DNA of 64,000 nt from Hyphomicrobium_A sp044507625 (GCA_044507625.1 JBIQJE010000003.1:62001-126000); one strand, 5' to 3'. Shown: positions 1-8,804, numbered from the stretch's first letter. Translations and numbers: made by a program. The notes: generated from the letters alone by a model not told the origin.

Positions 1-1005
1 TGGTTCTCGCCCGAACAGAGCGGCATGGCGTTCTCATATCCCCCGCACGCCCTGCCCCTGCTCGCGCCATTCGGTACCCTTCCCTACCTCACCGCCTACG
101 CGCTCTGGAGCGGGCTCGGAGCCCTGGGTTTCGCCGCCGTGGCCCTGGGCGGGGCACCGAAAGCCGCGGACCGAAGCATCGTCGCCGCCATCGCCCTGGC
201 GCCGGTCGTCTGGGTCAACATCATCTTCGGCCAGCTTGGGCTCTTGCTCGCCGTAATGTTCGTAGGGGCGCTGCGCGCACTGCCGGGGCGTCCCCTCCTA
301 GCGGGCGTGTTGCTTGGCCTGCTGACCGTCAAGCCCCAGCTCGGCCTGCTGCTACCCATTGTGCTCCTGATGACGGGCGCCTGGCGCGCGATCGCCGCCG
401 CGGTCATCACCACGCTGGCGCTCGTCGGCCTCAGTCTCGCGCTGTTCGGGATAGAGCCCTGGCGGCTCTATTGGGAGCACACGATGCCGCTCCAGTGGGC
501 ATTCGTTACGGACATGAACGGCTTCTACGTCAACCAGATGGTGACGCCGTACACGGCCCTTTGGAGCCTCGGCGTGCCCTCCGGAATCGCGCTGAAAATC
601 CAGGGCGTGATCGCCCTCGCCGTTGCCATCGCGGTCCTCGCAGTGCTGCGGTCCGCCGCGAGCTGGCCGCTCAAATGCGCCGTCACAGCCTTCGGTGCCG
701 TATTGGCTATGCCCTACGTGCTCGCCTACGACCTCGCCATTCCGCTGGCGGCGCTGGTCTGGCACCTGCGCGCCGATCGCCCGCGTGCCACCCCCTGCGG
801 GATGGCGCTGGCTGGCACCCTGTGGGCGCTGCCGTTCGCGCTGACGATCATGCTGCAGCTGGATGGCATCCCACTGACGCCGGTCGTTCTGGTTGCGGGA
901 TTTGCATGGCTGGCGCGCACGGCGCTCCGCTCTGGGTATTGCGCCCAGGTGGCTGTGATCGGCGTGCGCGAACGAGCAACCCCGGGCCCTGCCGCGACGC
1001 CCTGA
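1..1005 (+). CDS. GT87 (DUF2029) membrane glycosyltransferase, 5' partial
   Basis: The frame is open from the first base of the window (it reads WFSPEQSG before the first ATG at 25), so this is the C-terminal 334 codons of a longer gene. The product is a polytopic membrane protein with about eight hydrophobic helices. It carries an F-x-YPP segment just after the edge and a VKPQ-type loop, which resemble the polyprenol-phosphate-dependent mannosyltransferases of family GT87. Those enzymes transfer sugars to lipid or envelope acceptors at the cytoplasmic membrane; the substrate here cannot be read. The next gene is convergent. The family call is from overall pattern, so moderately sure. Confidence 0.7.
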   Translation, partial: WFSPEQSGMAFSYPPHALPLLAPFGTLPYLTAYALWSGLGALGFAAVALGGAPKAADRSIVAAIALAPVVWVNIIFGQLGLLLAVMFVGALRALPGRPLLAGVLLGLLTVKPQLGLLLPIVLLMTGAWRAIAAAVITTLALVGLSLALFGIEPWRLYWEHTMPLQWAFVTDMNGFYVNQMVTPYTALWSLGVPSGIALKIQGVIALAVAIAVLAVLRSAASWPLKCAVTAFGAVLAMPYVLAYDLAIPLAALVWHLRADRPRATPCGMALAGTLWALPFALTIMLQLDGIPLTPVVLVAGFAWLARTALRSGYCAQVAVIGVRERATPGPAATP

Positions 1006-1023
1006 TGAGCGTCCGCGACCCGA

Positions 1024-1770
1024 TCAGGCGTCGTCGTCCTCGGAGCGCTCACCGCCCGAAAGCTCTTTGAGCTTGGCGAAGACGCGGGCCTGCTCTTCCT
1101 GCTCGGTCTCCTCACGCTCTTCCGCGTGCCGCGGCTGCATGATCTCGACCTTGCGTTCCTCGGCGGAAACGGTCGTCTCCTCGGTGGGCAAAAGGGTGCC
1201 GGCACGCTCGAGGTCGGGATGGTCCTTGCGCTCCTTTTCGACCCGGCGCGCGGCCTTCTTCACCTCGGCGTCGAGGTCGATCTGCGAGCAAAGTCCAAGC
1301 GTTACCGGATCCTGCGGCGTCAGGTTGGCCGCGTTCCAGTGGGTGCGGTCGCGGATCTGCATGATCGTCGGCTTGGTGGTGCCGACGAGGCGCATGATCT
1401 GGCTGTCCTTCAGCTCCGGATGATTGCGCAGCAGCCAGAGCACCGCGTTGGGGCGGTCCTGACGGCGCGAAACCGGCGTATAGCGCGGCCCTTTGCGCGT
1501 CGGCGTCTCCGGCACGACGACCTTCGGCTCGGCGAGGTGCAGCCTGTGCGAGGGATCGCCCTCCGCTTCCTCGATTTCCTCGCGGGTGAGCTGCCCCGAA
1601 CTGACGGGATCGAGCCCCTTGATGCCCTGCGCCACATCGCCGTCAGCGATGCCCTTCACCTCCAGCACGTGCAGCCCGCAGAAACCCGCGATCTGCTCGA
1701 ACGTCAGGGACGTGTTTTCGACGAGCCAAACGGCCGTCGCCTTGGGCATAAGGGGTCTGCGATCGCTCAT
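1024..1770 (-). CDS. trcR: DUF1013 cell-cycle transcriptional regulator TrcR
   Basis: This 248-residue protein matches the alphaproteobacterial DUF1013 family, named TrcR. The conserved core runs from about residue 8 to 180 and starts with MPKATAVWLVENTSLTFEQI. It includes an HTH-like stretch (FEQIAGFCGLHVLEVKGIADG) and a second block (PNAVLWLLRNHPELKDSQI) typical of DNA-binding regulators. The C-terminal 70 residues are charged and probably coiled or disordered. Known family members associate with RNA polymerase and affect cell-cycle transcription. The start at 1770 is backed by the conserved N terminus. It is divergent from the MaoC gene across a 219-bp gap that holds a good promoter for this gene. 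Confidence 0.85.
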   Translation of the reverse strand: MSDRRPLMPKATAVWLVENTSLTFEQIAGFCGLHVLEVKGIADGDVAQGIKGLDPVSSGQLTREEIEEAEGDPSHRLHLAEPKVVVPETPTRKGPRYTPVSRRQDRPNAVLWLLRNHPELKDSQIMRLVGTTKPTIMQIRDRTHWNAANLTPQDPVTLGLCSQIDLDAEVKKAARRVEKERKDHPDLERAGTLLPTEETTVSAEERKVEIMQPRHAEEREETEQEEQARVFAKLKELSGGERSEDDDA

Positions 1771-1846
1771 AGGGGCTTAAACCTCCGGCTGCCTGCGTAG
1801 GTCCGCAGGGCCAAGTATCTTCTGGGGCAACTGGGGAATTGCGCGC

Positions 1847-1875
1847 CTTATAACTTGGGGAGGCCACCGCGGCAA
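1847..1875 (-). promoter_or_regulatory. Putative sigma-70 promoter of trcR
   Basis: On the minus strand TTGCCG (1870-1875) and TATAAG (1847-1852) are separated by exactly 17 bases. They lie about 77 bases before the trcR start codon. A perfect TTGACA (1891-1896) sits further upstream but has no partner -10 box at the right distance. Confidence 0.5.
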
Positions 1876-1989
1876 CCCAAGTCGAAACTTTGTCAAGGGG
1901 TACCGAGGAGGCCATGTTGCCCCCCGGGTCGGGCGCGGATAGTGTCGCCGCCGACCGCCGCAAGGGGCGCACACGGGAAGGGCTGAAAG

Positions 1990-2424
1990 ATGGCAACGAC
2001 GCCGAAAAGCATTTATTTTGAAGATCTTAGCGTCGGGCAGGAGGCCAGCCTCACCAACCAGGTGACCGCCGATGTCATCAACGCCTTTGCCGAGGTCTCG
2101 GGCGATAGGAATCCCGTTCACGTCGACCCCGAATACGCCGCGACGACGATATTCAAGGAGCGGATCGCCCACGGTATGCTGTCGGCGGCCTATTTGTCCG
2201 CAGTGTTCGGGATGAAGCTCCCCGGTCCGGGCGCGATCTACATTTCGCAGACGCTCGCCTTCAAGGGCCCGGTGAAGATCGGCGACACCGTCGTCACCAC
2301 GGTCAAGGTGGCCGAGCTCATTCCGGAGAAAAGGCGCGCCCGCTTCGAATGCACCTGCTCCGTCGACGGCAAGGCGGTGGTGACCGGCGAAGCGGTGCTG
2401 ATGGTTCCCTCTCGCCCGGCCTGA
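1990..2424 (+). CDS. MaoC-like (R)-specific enoyl-CoA hydratase
   Basis: This 144-residue single hot-dog-fold protein carries the hydratase-2 motif SGDRNPVHVDPEYA, with the expected catalytic pair Asp39 and His44, and the helix motif HGM (61-63). The length fits PhaJ-type enzymes, which hydrate trans-2-enoyl-CoA to (R)-3-hydroxyacyl-CoA and can feed PHA synthesis from fatty acid oxidation. With phaZ elsewhere in the window, a link to PHA metabolism is plausible but inferred. Other MaoC enzymes act in different acyl-CoA pathways. A purine-rich Shine-Dalgarno (GGGAAGGG) precedes the ATG. Confidence 0.85.
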   Translation: MATTPKSIYFEDLSVGQEASLTNQVTADVINAFAEVSGDRNPVHVDPEYAATTIFKERIAHGMLSAAYLSAVFGMKLPGPGAIYISQTLAFKGPVKIGDTVVTTVKVAELIPEKRRARFECTCSVDGKAVVTGEAVLMVPSRPA

Positions 2425-2467
2425 CGGCCTGAAACAATCCGCGCTAAAGGCGAACTGCGGAGGCGCG

Positions 2468-3403
2468 ATGCTCGTCGTTCATGGCTATAGGGACGTGCCG
2501 CCCGAAGCGCGCGGCGCCGTGCTCGCCATCGGCAATTTCGACGGCGTGCACCGTGGCCACCAGACGCTTTTGCGCACGGCGGCCGACGTCGGGCGCGCGC
2601 TTGGCGCCCCCGCCGGAGCGCTGATCTTCGAGCCGCACCCGCGCGAGTTCTTCCACCCGGAGGAGCCCCATTTCCGCCTGACGCCGCTGCCGCAGAAGCT
2701 CGCATTGTTCGAAGCTGCCGGGCTCGACCTCGCCGTCGTACTGCCCTTCGACCCCGAGCTTGCCGCCCTCACGGCGGAGGATTTCATCGCGCGGGTCCTG
2801 GTCGGCGCCCTTGCGGCGCGGCACGTGGTCATCGGGTACGATTTCTACTTTGGCCGCAACCGCGCCGGCACGCCCGACACCATGCGCGCGGGCGGCGCCC
2901 GCAACGGCTTCGGCGTCACCGTTATTCCGCCGGTGGCGGAGGATGGCGAGGTGTTTTCATCGAGCAGCACCCGCCTGCACCTCGCCCAGGGCGATGTGCG
3001 GGGGGCGGCGCGGCTGCTGGGCCGTAAGTGGAGCGTCGTCGGCGAGGTGGTGGGCGGCGCCAAGCGCGGCACCGGCCTCGGGTTTCCCACCGCGAACATT
3101 CCGCTGCCGCGGGGCACGTCCCTCGGCCATGGCATCTACGCGGTGCGCGTGCGCATCGGCAATGGGCGTCACGACGGCGTCGCCTACCTCGGCACGCGAC
3201 CGACCTACGATGACGGCATGCCGGTGCTGGAAGTTTTCCTGTTCGATTTCGACGGCGATCTCTACGGGCGCACCATCGAGGTCGAATTCATCGATTTCAT
3301 CCGCCCCGACCGCAAGTTCGATTCGAGCGAGGAGCTCGTCGTCCAGATGCGGACGGATATTGCACGCGCCCGCGACATTCTCGCCAGCTGTCCAGGGACA
3401 TAG
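2468..3403 (+). CDS. ribF: Bifunctional riboflavin kinase / FMN adenylyltransferase
   Basis: This protein makes FMN and FAD from riboflavin with two ATPs. The N-terminal nucleotidyltransferase domain (about 15-170) shows the signature GNFDGVHRGH at 22-31. The C-terminal riboflavin kinase domain (about 180-305) shows GFPTANI and a YGRTIEVEFIDFIRPD segment. The length of 311 residues is normal for bacterial RibF. GGAGG lies 5 bases before the ATG. It is on the same strand as the MaoC gene with a 43-base gap, and it precedes ileS, which matches the conserved ribF-ileS-lspA order of proteobacteria. Confidence 0.95.
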   Translation: MLVVHGYRDVPPEARGAVLAIGNFDGVHRGHQTLLRTAADVGRALGAPAGALIFEPHPREFFHPEEPHFRLTPLPQKLALFEAAGLDLAVVLPFDPELAALTAEDFIARVLVGALAARHVVIGYDFYFGRNRAGTPDTMRAGGARNGFGVTVIPPVAEDGEVFSSSSTRLHLAQGDVRGAARLLGRKWSVVGEVVGGAKRGTGLGFPTANIPLPRGTSLGHGIYAVRVRIGNGRHDGVAYLGTRPTYDDGMPVLEVFLFDFDGDLYGRTIEVEFIDFIRPDRKFDSSEELVVQMRTDIARARDILASCPGT

Positions 3404-3410
3404 CTATGGG

Positions 3411-3428
3411 TGCCGGCCTTCGCCGGCA
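3411..3428. repeat. REP-like palindrome between ribF and ileS
   Basis: Two 7-base arms, TGCCGGC and GCCGGCA, flank the loop CTTC, followed by ATGACG. This is the common proteobacterial interspersed palindrome that often lies just after stop codons. There is no T-run, so simple intrinsic termination is not indicated. Confidence 0.6.
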
Positions 3429-3514
3429 TGACGTAACGGGACGGAGCCGTCGCGATCTGGATATGCCGGCGCCATGTTGCTAGAACGCCGGCTTGAAACG
3501 GGAACATCAAGAAG

Positions 3515-6500
3515 ATGGCGAAGGACAACGGCGGCGATACCGCTGCCAAGACGACGCAGAAGCCCGCCCCGGCGCGTACGCCGGAGACATCGGGCGGCGA
3601 AGGACGTGACTGGGGCAAGACCCTGTTCCTGCCGCAGACGGGCTTCCCCATGCGCGCCGGTTTGCCCGATATGGAGCCGCGTCTGCTCGCCCGCTGGGCC
3701 GAGCTGGGCCTCTACGAGCGCCTGCGCGAGAAGGGTCGCAACCGCGTAAAGTTCGTGTTGCACGATGGCCCGCCCTACGCCAACGGCAACATCCACATCG
3801 GCCACGCGCTGAACAAGATCCTCAAGGATCTCGTCGTGAAGTCGCAGTCGATGCTGGGCTATGATTCCAACTACGTCCCGGGCTGGGACTGCCACGGCCT
3901 GCCGATCGAGTGGAAGATCGAGGAAGCCTACCGCGCCAAGGGCCGCAACAAGGATGCGGTGCCGATCAACGAGTTCCGCGCCGAATGCCGCGAGTTCGCC
4001 GCGCACTGGATCGACGTGCAGCGCGAGGAGTTCAAGCGCCTCGGTGTGATCGGCGACTGGAATCACCCCTATAAAACGATGGACTTCGCCGCCGAAGCGA
4101 CCATCGCCGGCGAGCTGATGAAGTTCGCGATGAACGGCACGCTCTATCGCGGCTCCAAGCCCGTGATGTGGTCCGTGGTCGAGAAGACCGCGCTCGCCGA
4201 GGCCGAGGTCGAGTATCACGAGTACACCTCGGACACGATCTGGGTGAGGTTCCCTGTTTCCTCTGATGCGGGCGAGCTCAACGGCGCTTCCGTCGTCATC
4301 TGGACGACGACGCCGTGGACGATCCCGGGCAACCGCGCGATCTCGTTCTCATCGAAGATCGGCTACGGTCTTTATGAGGTCACCGATGCGCCCGAAGGCA
4401 ATTGGGCGAAGGTCGGTGACAAGCTTGTTCTCGCAGACAAGCTCGCCGCCGACGTGATGAAAGCGGCGAAGGTCGAAGCCTTCGAGCGCCGCGCCGACGT
4501 ATCCGCGGATGAGCTCGCCTCGCTCACCGTCGGCCATCCCCTCGCCGCGCTCGGCTACGATTTCGATGTGCCGCTGCTCGACGGCGACCACGTCACCGAG
4601 GACGCGGGCACCGGCTTCGTACACACGGCACCAGGCCACGGCGCCGACGACTACATCATCTGGACGGCGAGCGCGCAGAAGCTCCGCGAACGCGATATCG
4701 ATACCGCGATCCCCTTCACCGTCGACGCCGACGGCGTGCTCACGAAGGAAGCGCCCGGCTTCGAAGGCCGCCGCGTGCTCACCGAGAAGGGCGACAAGGG
4801 CGATGCCAACGACGCCGTCATCAAGGCGCTGGCGGAAGCGGGCAACATCATCGCGCGCTCGCGCGTGAAGCATCAGTATCCCCATTCCTGGCGCTCGAAG
4901 AAGCCGGTGATCTTCCGCAACACGCCGCAGTGGTTCATCGCCATGGACAAGCCCGTGAAGGGCACGCCCAAGGCGGCGAACCAGACGCTGCGCCAGCTCG
5001 CCGTGAAGGCGATCGACGAAACCGAATGGGTGCCGGCGACCGGCGAGAACCGCATCCTCGGCATGGTCGAAGGCCGGCCGGATTGGGTCGTCTCGCGCCA
5101 GCGCGCGTGGGGCGTGCCCATCACCGTCTTCCGCAACAGGGATACGGGCGAGGTGATCCCCTCGGCCAAGTTTCCAAAGTCGAAGGAGCTGATGGGCCGC
5201 ATCACGACCGCGTTCGCCGAGAAAGGCGCCGATGTCTGGTTCGAGGAAGGGGCAAAAGAGCGCTTCCTCGATGGCCTCGTCGACGATCCGGCCCAGTGGG
5301 AGCAGGTGCGCGACATCCTCGACGTGTGGTTCGATTCCGGATCGACCCACGCCTTCACCCTCGAAGACCCGCAGCACTTCCCGGGCCTCGCCGGCATCAA
5401 GCGCGTGCCCATCGGCGCGAACGTCGAGACGCGCGAGGACGGCAAGGAATACGACCGCGTGATGTACCTCGAGGGCTCCGACCAGCACCGCGGCTGGTTC
5501 CAGTCCTCGCTTCTGGAATCGTGCGGCACCCGCGGCCGTGCGCCCTTCGACATCGTGCTGACGCACGGCTTCATCCTCGACGAGAAGGGGGATGAGAAAA
5601 TGTCGAAGTCGAAGGGCAACGTGCTCTCGCCGCAGGACGTGATGCGCACCTCCGGCGCCGACATCCTGCGCCTGTGGGTGGCCTCGGCCGACACGACGAA
5701 CGACATCCGCTTCGGGCCCGCCATCGTACAGTCGGCGGCAGAATCCTATCGCAAGCTGCGCAATACGCTGCGCTGGATGCTGGGCGCGCTCGCACACCTG
5801 GAAGCCAATGAGCGCATGAAGTTCAAGGACATGCGCGAGTTCGAGCTGGAACGCCTGATGCTGCACCGGCTGGCAGAGCTCGATGCCGAGGTGCGCGAGG
5901 CCTACACGAGCTACGATTATCGCAAGGTCGTCGCGCTGCTGTCGCAGTTCATGAATACCGAGCTTTCCGCGTTCTACTTCGACATCCGCAAGGATGCGCT
6001 CTACTGCGATCCCTATTCGAGCGCACGCCGCCGCGCCTCGCTCACCGTCATCGACGAGATGCTCAACGCGCTTCTCGCCTGGCTGGCGCCGATCCTGTCG
6101 TTCACCGCCGAGGAAGCCTGGCTCGCGCGCCATCCCGCCCGCGAGGGCTCGGTGCATCTCGAAAGCTTCCCCGAGATCGATCCCGCCTGGCGTAACGATG
6201 AGCTGGCGCGCAAGTGGGAGCAGGTGCGTGAGGTCCGCCGCGTCGTCACCGGCGCGCTGGAGGTGGAGCGCGCCGCCAAGCGCATCGGTTCCAGCCTCGA
6301 AGCGGCGCCGGAAATCTACGTCGCCGACATGAACCTGCTGCGTGCCCTGGAGGGCGTCGATCTCGCCGAGGTGGCGATCACCAGCCAGGCACGGCTCATC
6401 GCCAAGGCCCCACCCGCCGACGCGTTCACGCTGCCCGATGTGTCCGGCGTCGGCGTTGTCCCCAAGCGCGCCGAAGGCAGGAAGTGCGCGCGCTCCTGGC

Positions 6501-6607
6501 GCATCGTGGCTGATGTCGGCTCCGATCCGGACTTCCCCGACCTTTCCGCACGTGACGCCATTGCCGTGCGCGAGTTCGAGGCGCGAGCCGCCACAGGTGC
6601 CCCATGA
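3515..6607 (+). CDS. ileS: Isoleucyl-tRNA synthetase
   Basis: This class Ia synthetase of 1030 residues charges tRNA-Ile with isoleucine and edits valine. HIGH is at residues 94-97 within PPYANGNIHIGHALNKILKDL and KMSKS is at 695-699. The CP1 editing domain contains the WTTTPWT motif, and the anticodon-binding domain follows KMSKS. The first 35 residues are a low-complexity extension. The C-terminal zinc finger is degenerate: only Cys991 of the usual four cysteines remains (KCARSW, then LSARDA). The stop codon overlaps the lspA start by 4 bases, so the genes are translationally coupled. Confidence 0.97.
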   Translation: MAKDNGGDTAAKTTQKPAPARTPETSGGEGRDWGKTLFLPQTGFPMRAGLPDMEPRLLARWAELGLYERLREKGRNRVKFVLHDGPPYANGNIHIGHALNKILKDLVVKSQSMLGYDSNYVPGWDCHGLPIEWKIEEAYRAKGRNKDAVPINEFRAECREFAAHWIDVQREEFKRLGVIGDWNHPYKTMDFAAEATIAGELMKFAMNGTLYRGSKPVMWSVVEKTALAEAEVEYHEYTSDTIWVRFPVSSDAGELNGASVVIWTTTPWTIPGNRAISFSSKIGYGLYEVTDAPEGNWAKVGDKLVLADKLAADVMKAAKVEAFERRADVSADELASLTVGHPLAALGYDFDVPLLDGDHVTEDAGTGFVHTAPGHGADDYIIWTASAQKLRERDIDTAIPFTVDADGVLTKEAPGFEGRRVLTEKGDKGDANDAVIKALAEAGNIIARSRVKHQYPHSWRSKKPVIFRNTPQWFIAMDKPVKGTPKAANQTLRQLAVKAIDETEWVPATGENRILGMVEGRPDWVVSRQRAWGVPITVFRNRDTGEVIPSAKFPKSKELMGRITTAFAEKGADVWFEEGAKERFLDGLVDDPAQWEQVRDILDVWFDSGSTHAFTLEDPQHFPGLAGIKRVPIGANVETREDGKEYDRVMYLEGSDQHRGWFQSSLLESCGTRGRAPFDIVLTHGFILDEKGDEKMSKSKGNVLSPQDVMRTSGADILRLWVASADTTNDIRFGPAIVQSAAESYRKLRNTLRWMLGALAHLEANERMKFKDMREFELERLMLHRLAELDAEVREAYTSYDYRKVVALLSQFMNTELSAFYFDIRKDALYCDPYSSARRRASLTVIDEMLNALLAWLAPILSFTAEEAWLARHPAREGSVHLESFPEIDPAWRNDELARKWEQVREVRRVVTGALEVERAAKRIGSSLEAAPEIYVADMNLLRALEGVDLAEVAITSQARLIAKAPPADAFTLPDVSGVGVVPKRAEGRKCARSWRIVADVGSDPDFPDLSARDAIAVREFEARAATGAP

Positions 6608-7140
6608 GCGATACTGGCCCCGACACGGGAGTACGCAAGTGGCTCTGGGGCCCGCGATCCTCCCTCGCGCTCACCGTTTTCCTGGCGACGCTCGTGATCG
6701 ACCAGGCCCACAAGTGGTGGATGCTCGGCGTTTACGGCATCGCCGATCGGGGGCGTGTCTACATCACGCCGTTCCTCGACCTCGTCTACGTGAAGAACAT
6801 CGGCATCAGCTACAGCATGTTCGACCAGGAGAGCTACAGCGGCCAGATCATGCTCGCCGGCATGGCCGTTCTGGCGACGGTCGCTCTCTGGCTGTGGGTG
6901 GCGCGGTCCGGCGGCGACAAGCTGCTCGCGGTCTCGCTGGGGTTCATCATGGGCGGCGCGATCGGCAACGCCATCGACCGGCTAATCCTCGGCGGCGTGG
7001 CGGATTTCTTCTCGCTCCACGCCTTCGGATACTACTGGTATGTTTTTAACATTGCCGATGTCGCAATTGTCGTCGGGGTCATCGGCCTGCTATACGACTC
7101 CCTGATGGCGAGTCGTAAAGACGCCGCAAAGCCGTTGTAG
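6604..7140 (+). CDS. lspA: Lipoprotein signal peptidase (signal peptidase II)
   Basis: This inner-membrane aspartyl protease removes signal peptides from prolipoproteins. It has 178 residues and four hydrophobic helices. Conserved blocks are GNAIDR (121-126), VADFF and FNIADV. The catalytic aspartates are probably Asp134 and Asp152, by alignment to the family pattern. The usual NTGAAFS block reads KNIGISYSMF here, a noticeable divergence, and the signature Asn is kept. The ATG overlaps the ileS stop. A lipoprotein gene follows directly, which fits the enzyme's role. Confidence 0.95.
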   Translation: MSDTGPDTGVRKWLWGPRSSLALTVFLATLVIDQAHKWWMLGVYGIADRGRVYITPFLDLVYVKNIGISYSMFDQESYSGQIMLAGMAVLATVALWLWVARSGGDKLLAVSLGFIMGGAIGNAIDRLILGGVADFFSLHAFGYYWYVFNIADVAIVVGVIGLLYDSLMASRKDAAKPL

Positions 7141-7208
7141 CGCAGGGGATTAGCGCTACGCGCCACCACCGCCAGGAGGCGACCGGCGGGGTGCCACGGG
7201 GGAAAAAC

Positions 7209-7664
7209 ATGCCGCCGAAATCACGTCCCATCCACCCGGTTATGCCCTTAGTGGCCGCCTGTGCAGCGCTTTTCGCCGCCGGCTGCTCCATGGATGACGT
7301 GCAGTTCAATGGCGGTCTGTTCAACGCGGTAGGCCTGGGCGACGGCGCCAAGAAGCAGCGCGAGCCGCAAGTCGCCGAGCGCGCGCCCCTGGTCGTCCCG
7401 CCCTCGCTCGACCGTCTGCCCACGCCCGGCGAGGTTCCGGTCCAGCCCCAGATCGCGGGGATCAACGATCCCGACGTCGCCAAGAAGAAGTCCCGCGCCG
7501 AGCTGGAGAAGGCGCAGGAAGAATACTGCGACAAGAATTATCGCGATGCCGGTATGCGCGGCGAGGAAACGGCCATGGTCGAAGGACCGCTCGGGCCGTG
7601 CCGCAAGTCGGTGCTCACCGCGATCAAGAAATGGAACCAGGGCGACGCCGAGGAAGGCCAGTAA
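7209..7664 (+). CDS. Lipoprotein, DUF3035/BamF-like
   Basis: The chosen ATG at 7209 follows GGGGGAAA and gives a 151-residue protein. It has a short hydrophobic signal and the lipobox LFAAGC near residue 21, so it is a predicted lipoprotein. The segment RAPLVVPPSLDRLPTPG resembles the proline-rich motif of DUF3035/BamF, an alphaproteobacterial BAM-complex lipoprotein often encoded right after lspA. The C terminus is charged with three cysteines and no known domain. The BamF assignment rests on position and a short motif only; a GTG at 7191 is a possible earlier start. Confidence 0.6.
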   Translation: MPPKSRPIHPVMPLVAACAALFAAGCSMDDVQFNGGLFNAVGLGDGAKKQREPQVAERAPLVVPPSLDRLPTPGEVPVQPQIAGINDPDVAKKKSRAELEKAQEEYCDKNYRDAGMRGEETAMVEGPLGPCRKSVLTAIKKWNQGDAEEGQ

Positions 7665-7757
7665 CGCCCTCTATCCGGCCGGGAATTGTTGCACCGCAAT
7701 CTCGACCAGAAAATCTAGCAAACCCCAATATCCATAACCAATCCCGGAAGAATCCGG

Positions 7758-7786
7758 TTGCAGCCCTGGATGCGTCAACCTATACC
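7758..7786 (+). promoter_or_regulatory. Putative sigma-70 promoter of the first pqqA
   Basis: TTGCAG (7758-7763) and TATACC (7781-7786) are separated by 17 bases. The predicted transcript start near 7793 would give a leader of about 47 bases before the pqqA ATG. Confidence 0.5.
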
Positions 7787-7839
7787 GCATCGGGGGGCGA
7801 AGCCGTGCTTTCGTCCTCCATCTAAGGAGGAAACAACCT

Positions 7840-7929
7840 ATGAAGATCTGGAACAAGCCGCAGGTGCGTGAGCAGGAAGTTGGCCTCGAGGTCACCTCCT
7901 ACATGCCGGCCGAGATCGACATCATCTGA
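7840..7929 (+). CDS. pqqA: PqqA-type PQQ precursor peptide, copy 1
   Basis: A 29-codon gene with AAGGAGG 9 bases before its ATG. The peptide contains EVGLEVTSYMPAEIDII, where Glu17 and Tyr21 form the E-x3-Y pair that PqqE crosslinks to begin pyrroloquinoline quinone synthesis. The MEVTSY-type core and the AEID tail strongly resemble PqqA of methylotrophic alphaproteobacteria. No pqqB, C, D or E lies nearby; the gene stands alone between its own promoter and a strong terminator. A second copy at 37820-37909 is identical at 26 of 29 residues. The family call is strong; production of PQQ from this copy is inferred. Confidence 0.88.
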   Translation: MKIWNKPQVREQEVGLEVTSYMPAEIDII

Positions 7930-7954
7930 TCTGTCGATTTTTTGCGGTTAAAGG

Positions 7955-7991
7955 AATACGGCGGTCGAGTTCTCGACCGCCGTATTTTTTT
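7955..7991 (+). terminator. Intrinsic terminator of pqqA copy 1
   Basis: A perfect 14-bp stem (7955-7968 with 7973-7986) with a 4-base GTTC loop is followed by a run of seven T (7985-7991). It ends 62 bases after the pqqA stop, so the transcript is predicted to be monocistronic, about 200 nt. Confidence 0.9.
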
Positions 7992-8030
7992 GTCCCTTCG
8001 GCATTCGCTTCCAGTGACGACGGCACCGGC

Positions 8031-8312
8031 CTATGGGCCGAACTTGCCCTCGACCTTCGCGACCCATTTCTCGAACGCGGTGCGCAGGATGTCGATGTCG
8101 AAGCGGATACCCTCCATGAAGCCGTTAGGATGGTCCGGGCGTGCATCGAGCTTGCGCCGGATGTCGGCGTGCTTCTCGATCATCGCAGCCCAGTCCTTTT
8201 GCGCCTCGTCGTTGATGCTCCCTGTCACCCCGAGAGAGTTCTTGGCGGCGTAGATGCGCTCCTCGAGACTGTCGAGCTTGTTCCGGGTTTCTGCGATGGG
8301 ATCCTGGCTCAT
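8031..8312 (-). CDS. Small helical hypothetical protein
   Basis: The start at 8312 is preceded by GGAGAG and gives 93 residues (MSQDPIAETRNKLDSLEERI...). A longer reading frame exists upstream but has no coding character. The sequence is rich in charged, helix-forming residues (KLDSLEERIYAAKNSLG, AAMIEKHADIRRKLDAR) and looks like a short coiled-coil or helical-bundle cytosolic protein. It has no membrane segment, cysteine or recognisable catalytic motif. It converges on the pqqA terminator. No family recognised. Confidence 0.65.
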   Translation of the reverse strand: MSQDPIAETRNKLDSLEERIYAAKNSLGVTGSINDEAQKDWAAMIEKHADIRRKLDARPDHPNGFMEGIRFDIDILRTAFEKWVAKVEGKFGP

Positions 8313-8432
8313 GTCGCTCTCCGCAAGATTGGCCCTGTAGATTTGAAGTGGTGGCGGCAGGAGCGGGAGGCTAGTGGGCACCGCTATCGATTTCGTCAAA
8401 ATCGCTGGGGTGAAAGACCATGCCGCACCCAC

Positions 8433-8681
8433 CGAGGTGCTCCGGCCGGCGCCCTTCGGTTCCCATGAGAAATGATCGGTTATGACCTATGCCGAAGCTG
8501 AACGGCCGCCGGCCGGCCGGACCGCGGAACTTGCCGCCGCGCCAGCTCGAGCATGGGCGGCATGGCTGACGCGCGGAGAGCGGACGGCACCTCGGGCCGA
8601 TCGTTGAGGTAGAGCGCCGCTCGCATAAATAAGGCGTCCGGGAGCGATGCCCCCGCCTTGGCCTTCCCGGCCATCCCTGCG
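8433..8681. other. Gap with no supported gene
   Basis: The 249 bases before the small membrane protein hold only weak minus-strand frames rich in Arg and Pro. One frame reads SLPDALFMRAALYLNDRPEVPSA and might be the remnant of a gene, but no start with a ribosome site supports it. Confidence 0.3.
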
Positions 8682-8804
8682 TCAGTCGACGGTGACTTGC
8701 CCGAGAACGGTCGCGATAGCGGCAATCATCAGCAGCCCGATGAAAAACCACGTGATCGCACTGTCACTGAGGGTGTCCCACGTCTGGGTGCGCTTGCGCG
8801 GCAT
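8682..8804 (-). CDS. 40-residue single-pass membrane peptide
   Basis: A short frame preceded by a GGGGAAGGGGAAA purine tract. It encodes a basic N terminus (MPRKRTQTW) and one hydrophobic helix (AITWFFIGLLMIAAIATVLG), ending QVTVD. The layout suggests an inner-membrane small protein with N-in topology. No relatives recognised; the start, ribosome site and clear transmembrane helix are the only support. Confidence 0.5.
   Translation of the reverse strand: MPRKRTQTWDTLSDSAITWFFIGLLMIAAIATVLGQVTVD

Noticed and set aside
4349..6157. A 602-codon frame opposite ileS
   Set aside because: Antisense shadow; no start site or family likeness, while IleRS motifs are complete on the other strand.
7140..8030. 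A possible pqq operon around the first pqqA
   Set aside because: The gene has its own terminator and the neighbours are a lipoprotein and a small helical protein; no pqqB, C, D or E motif is present.
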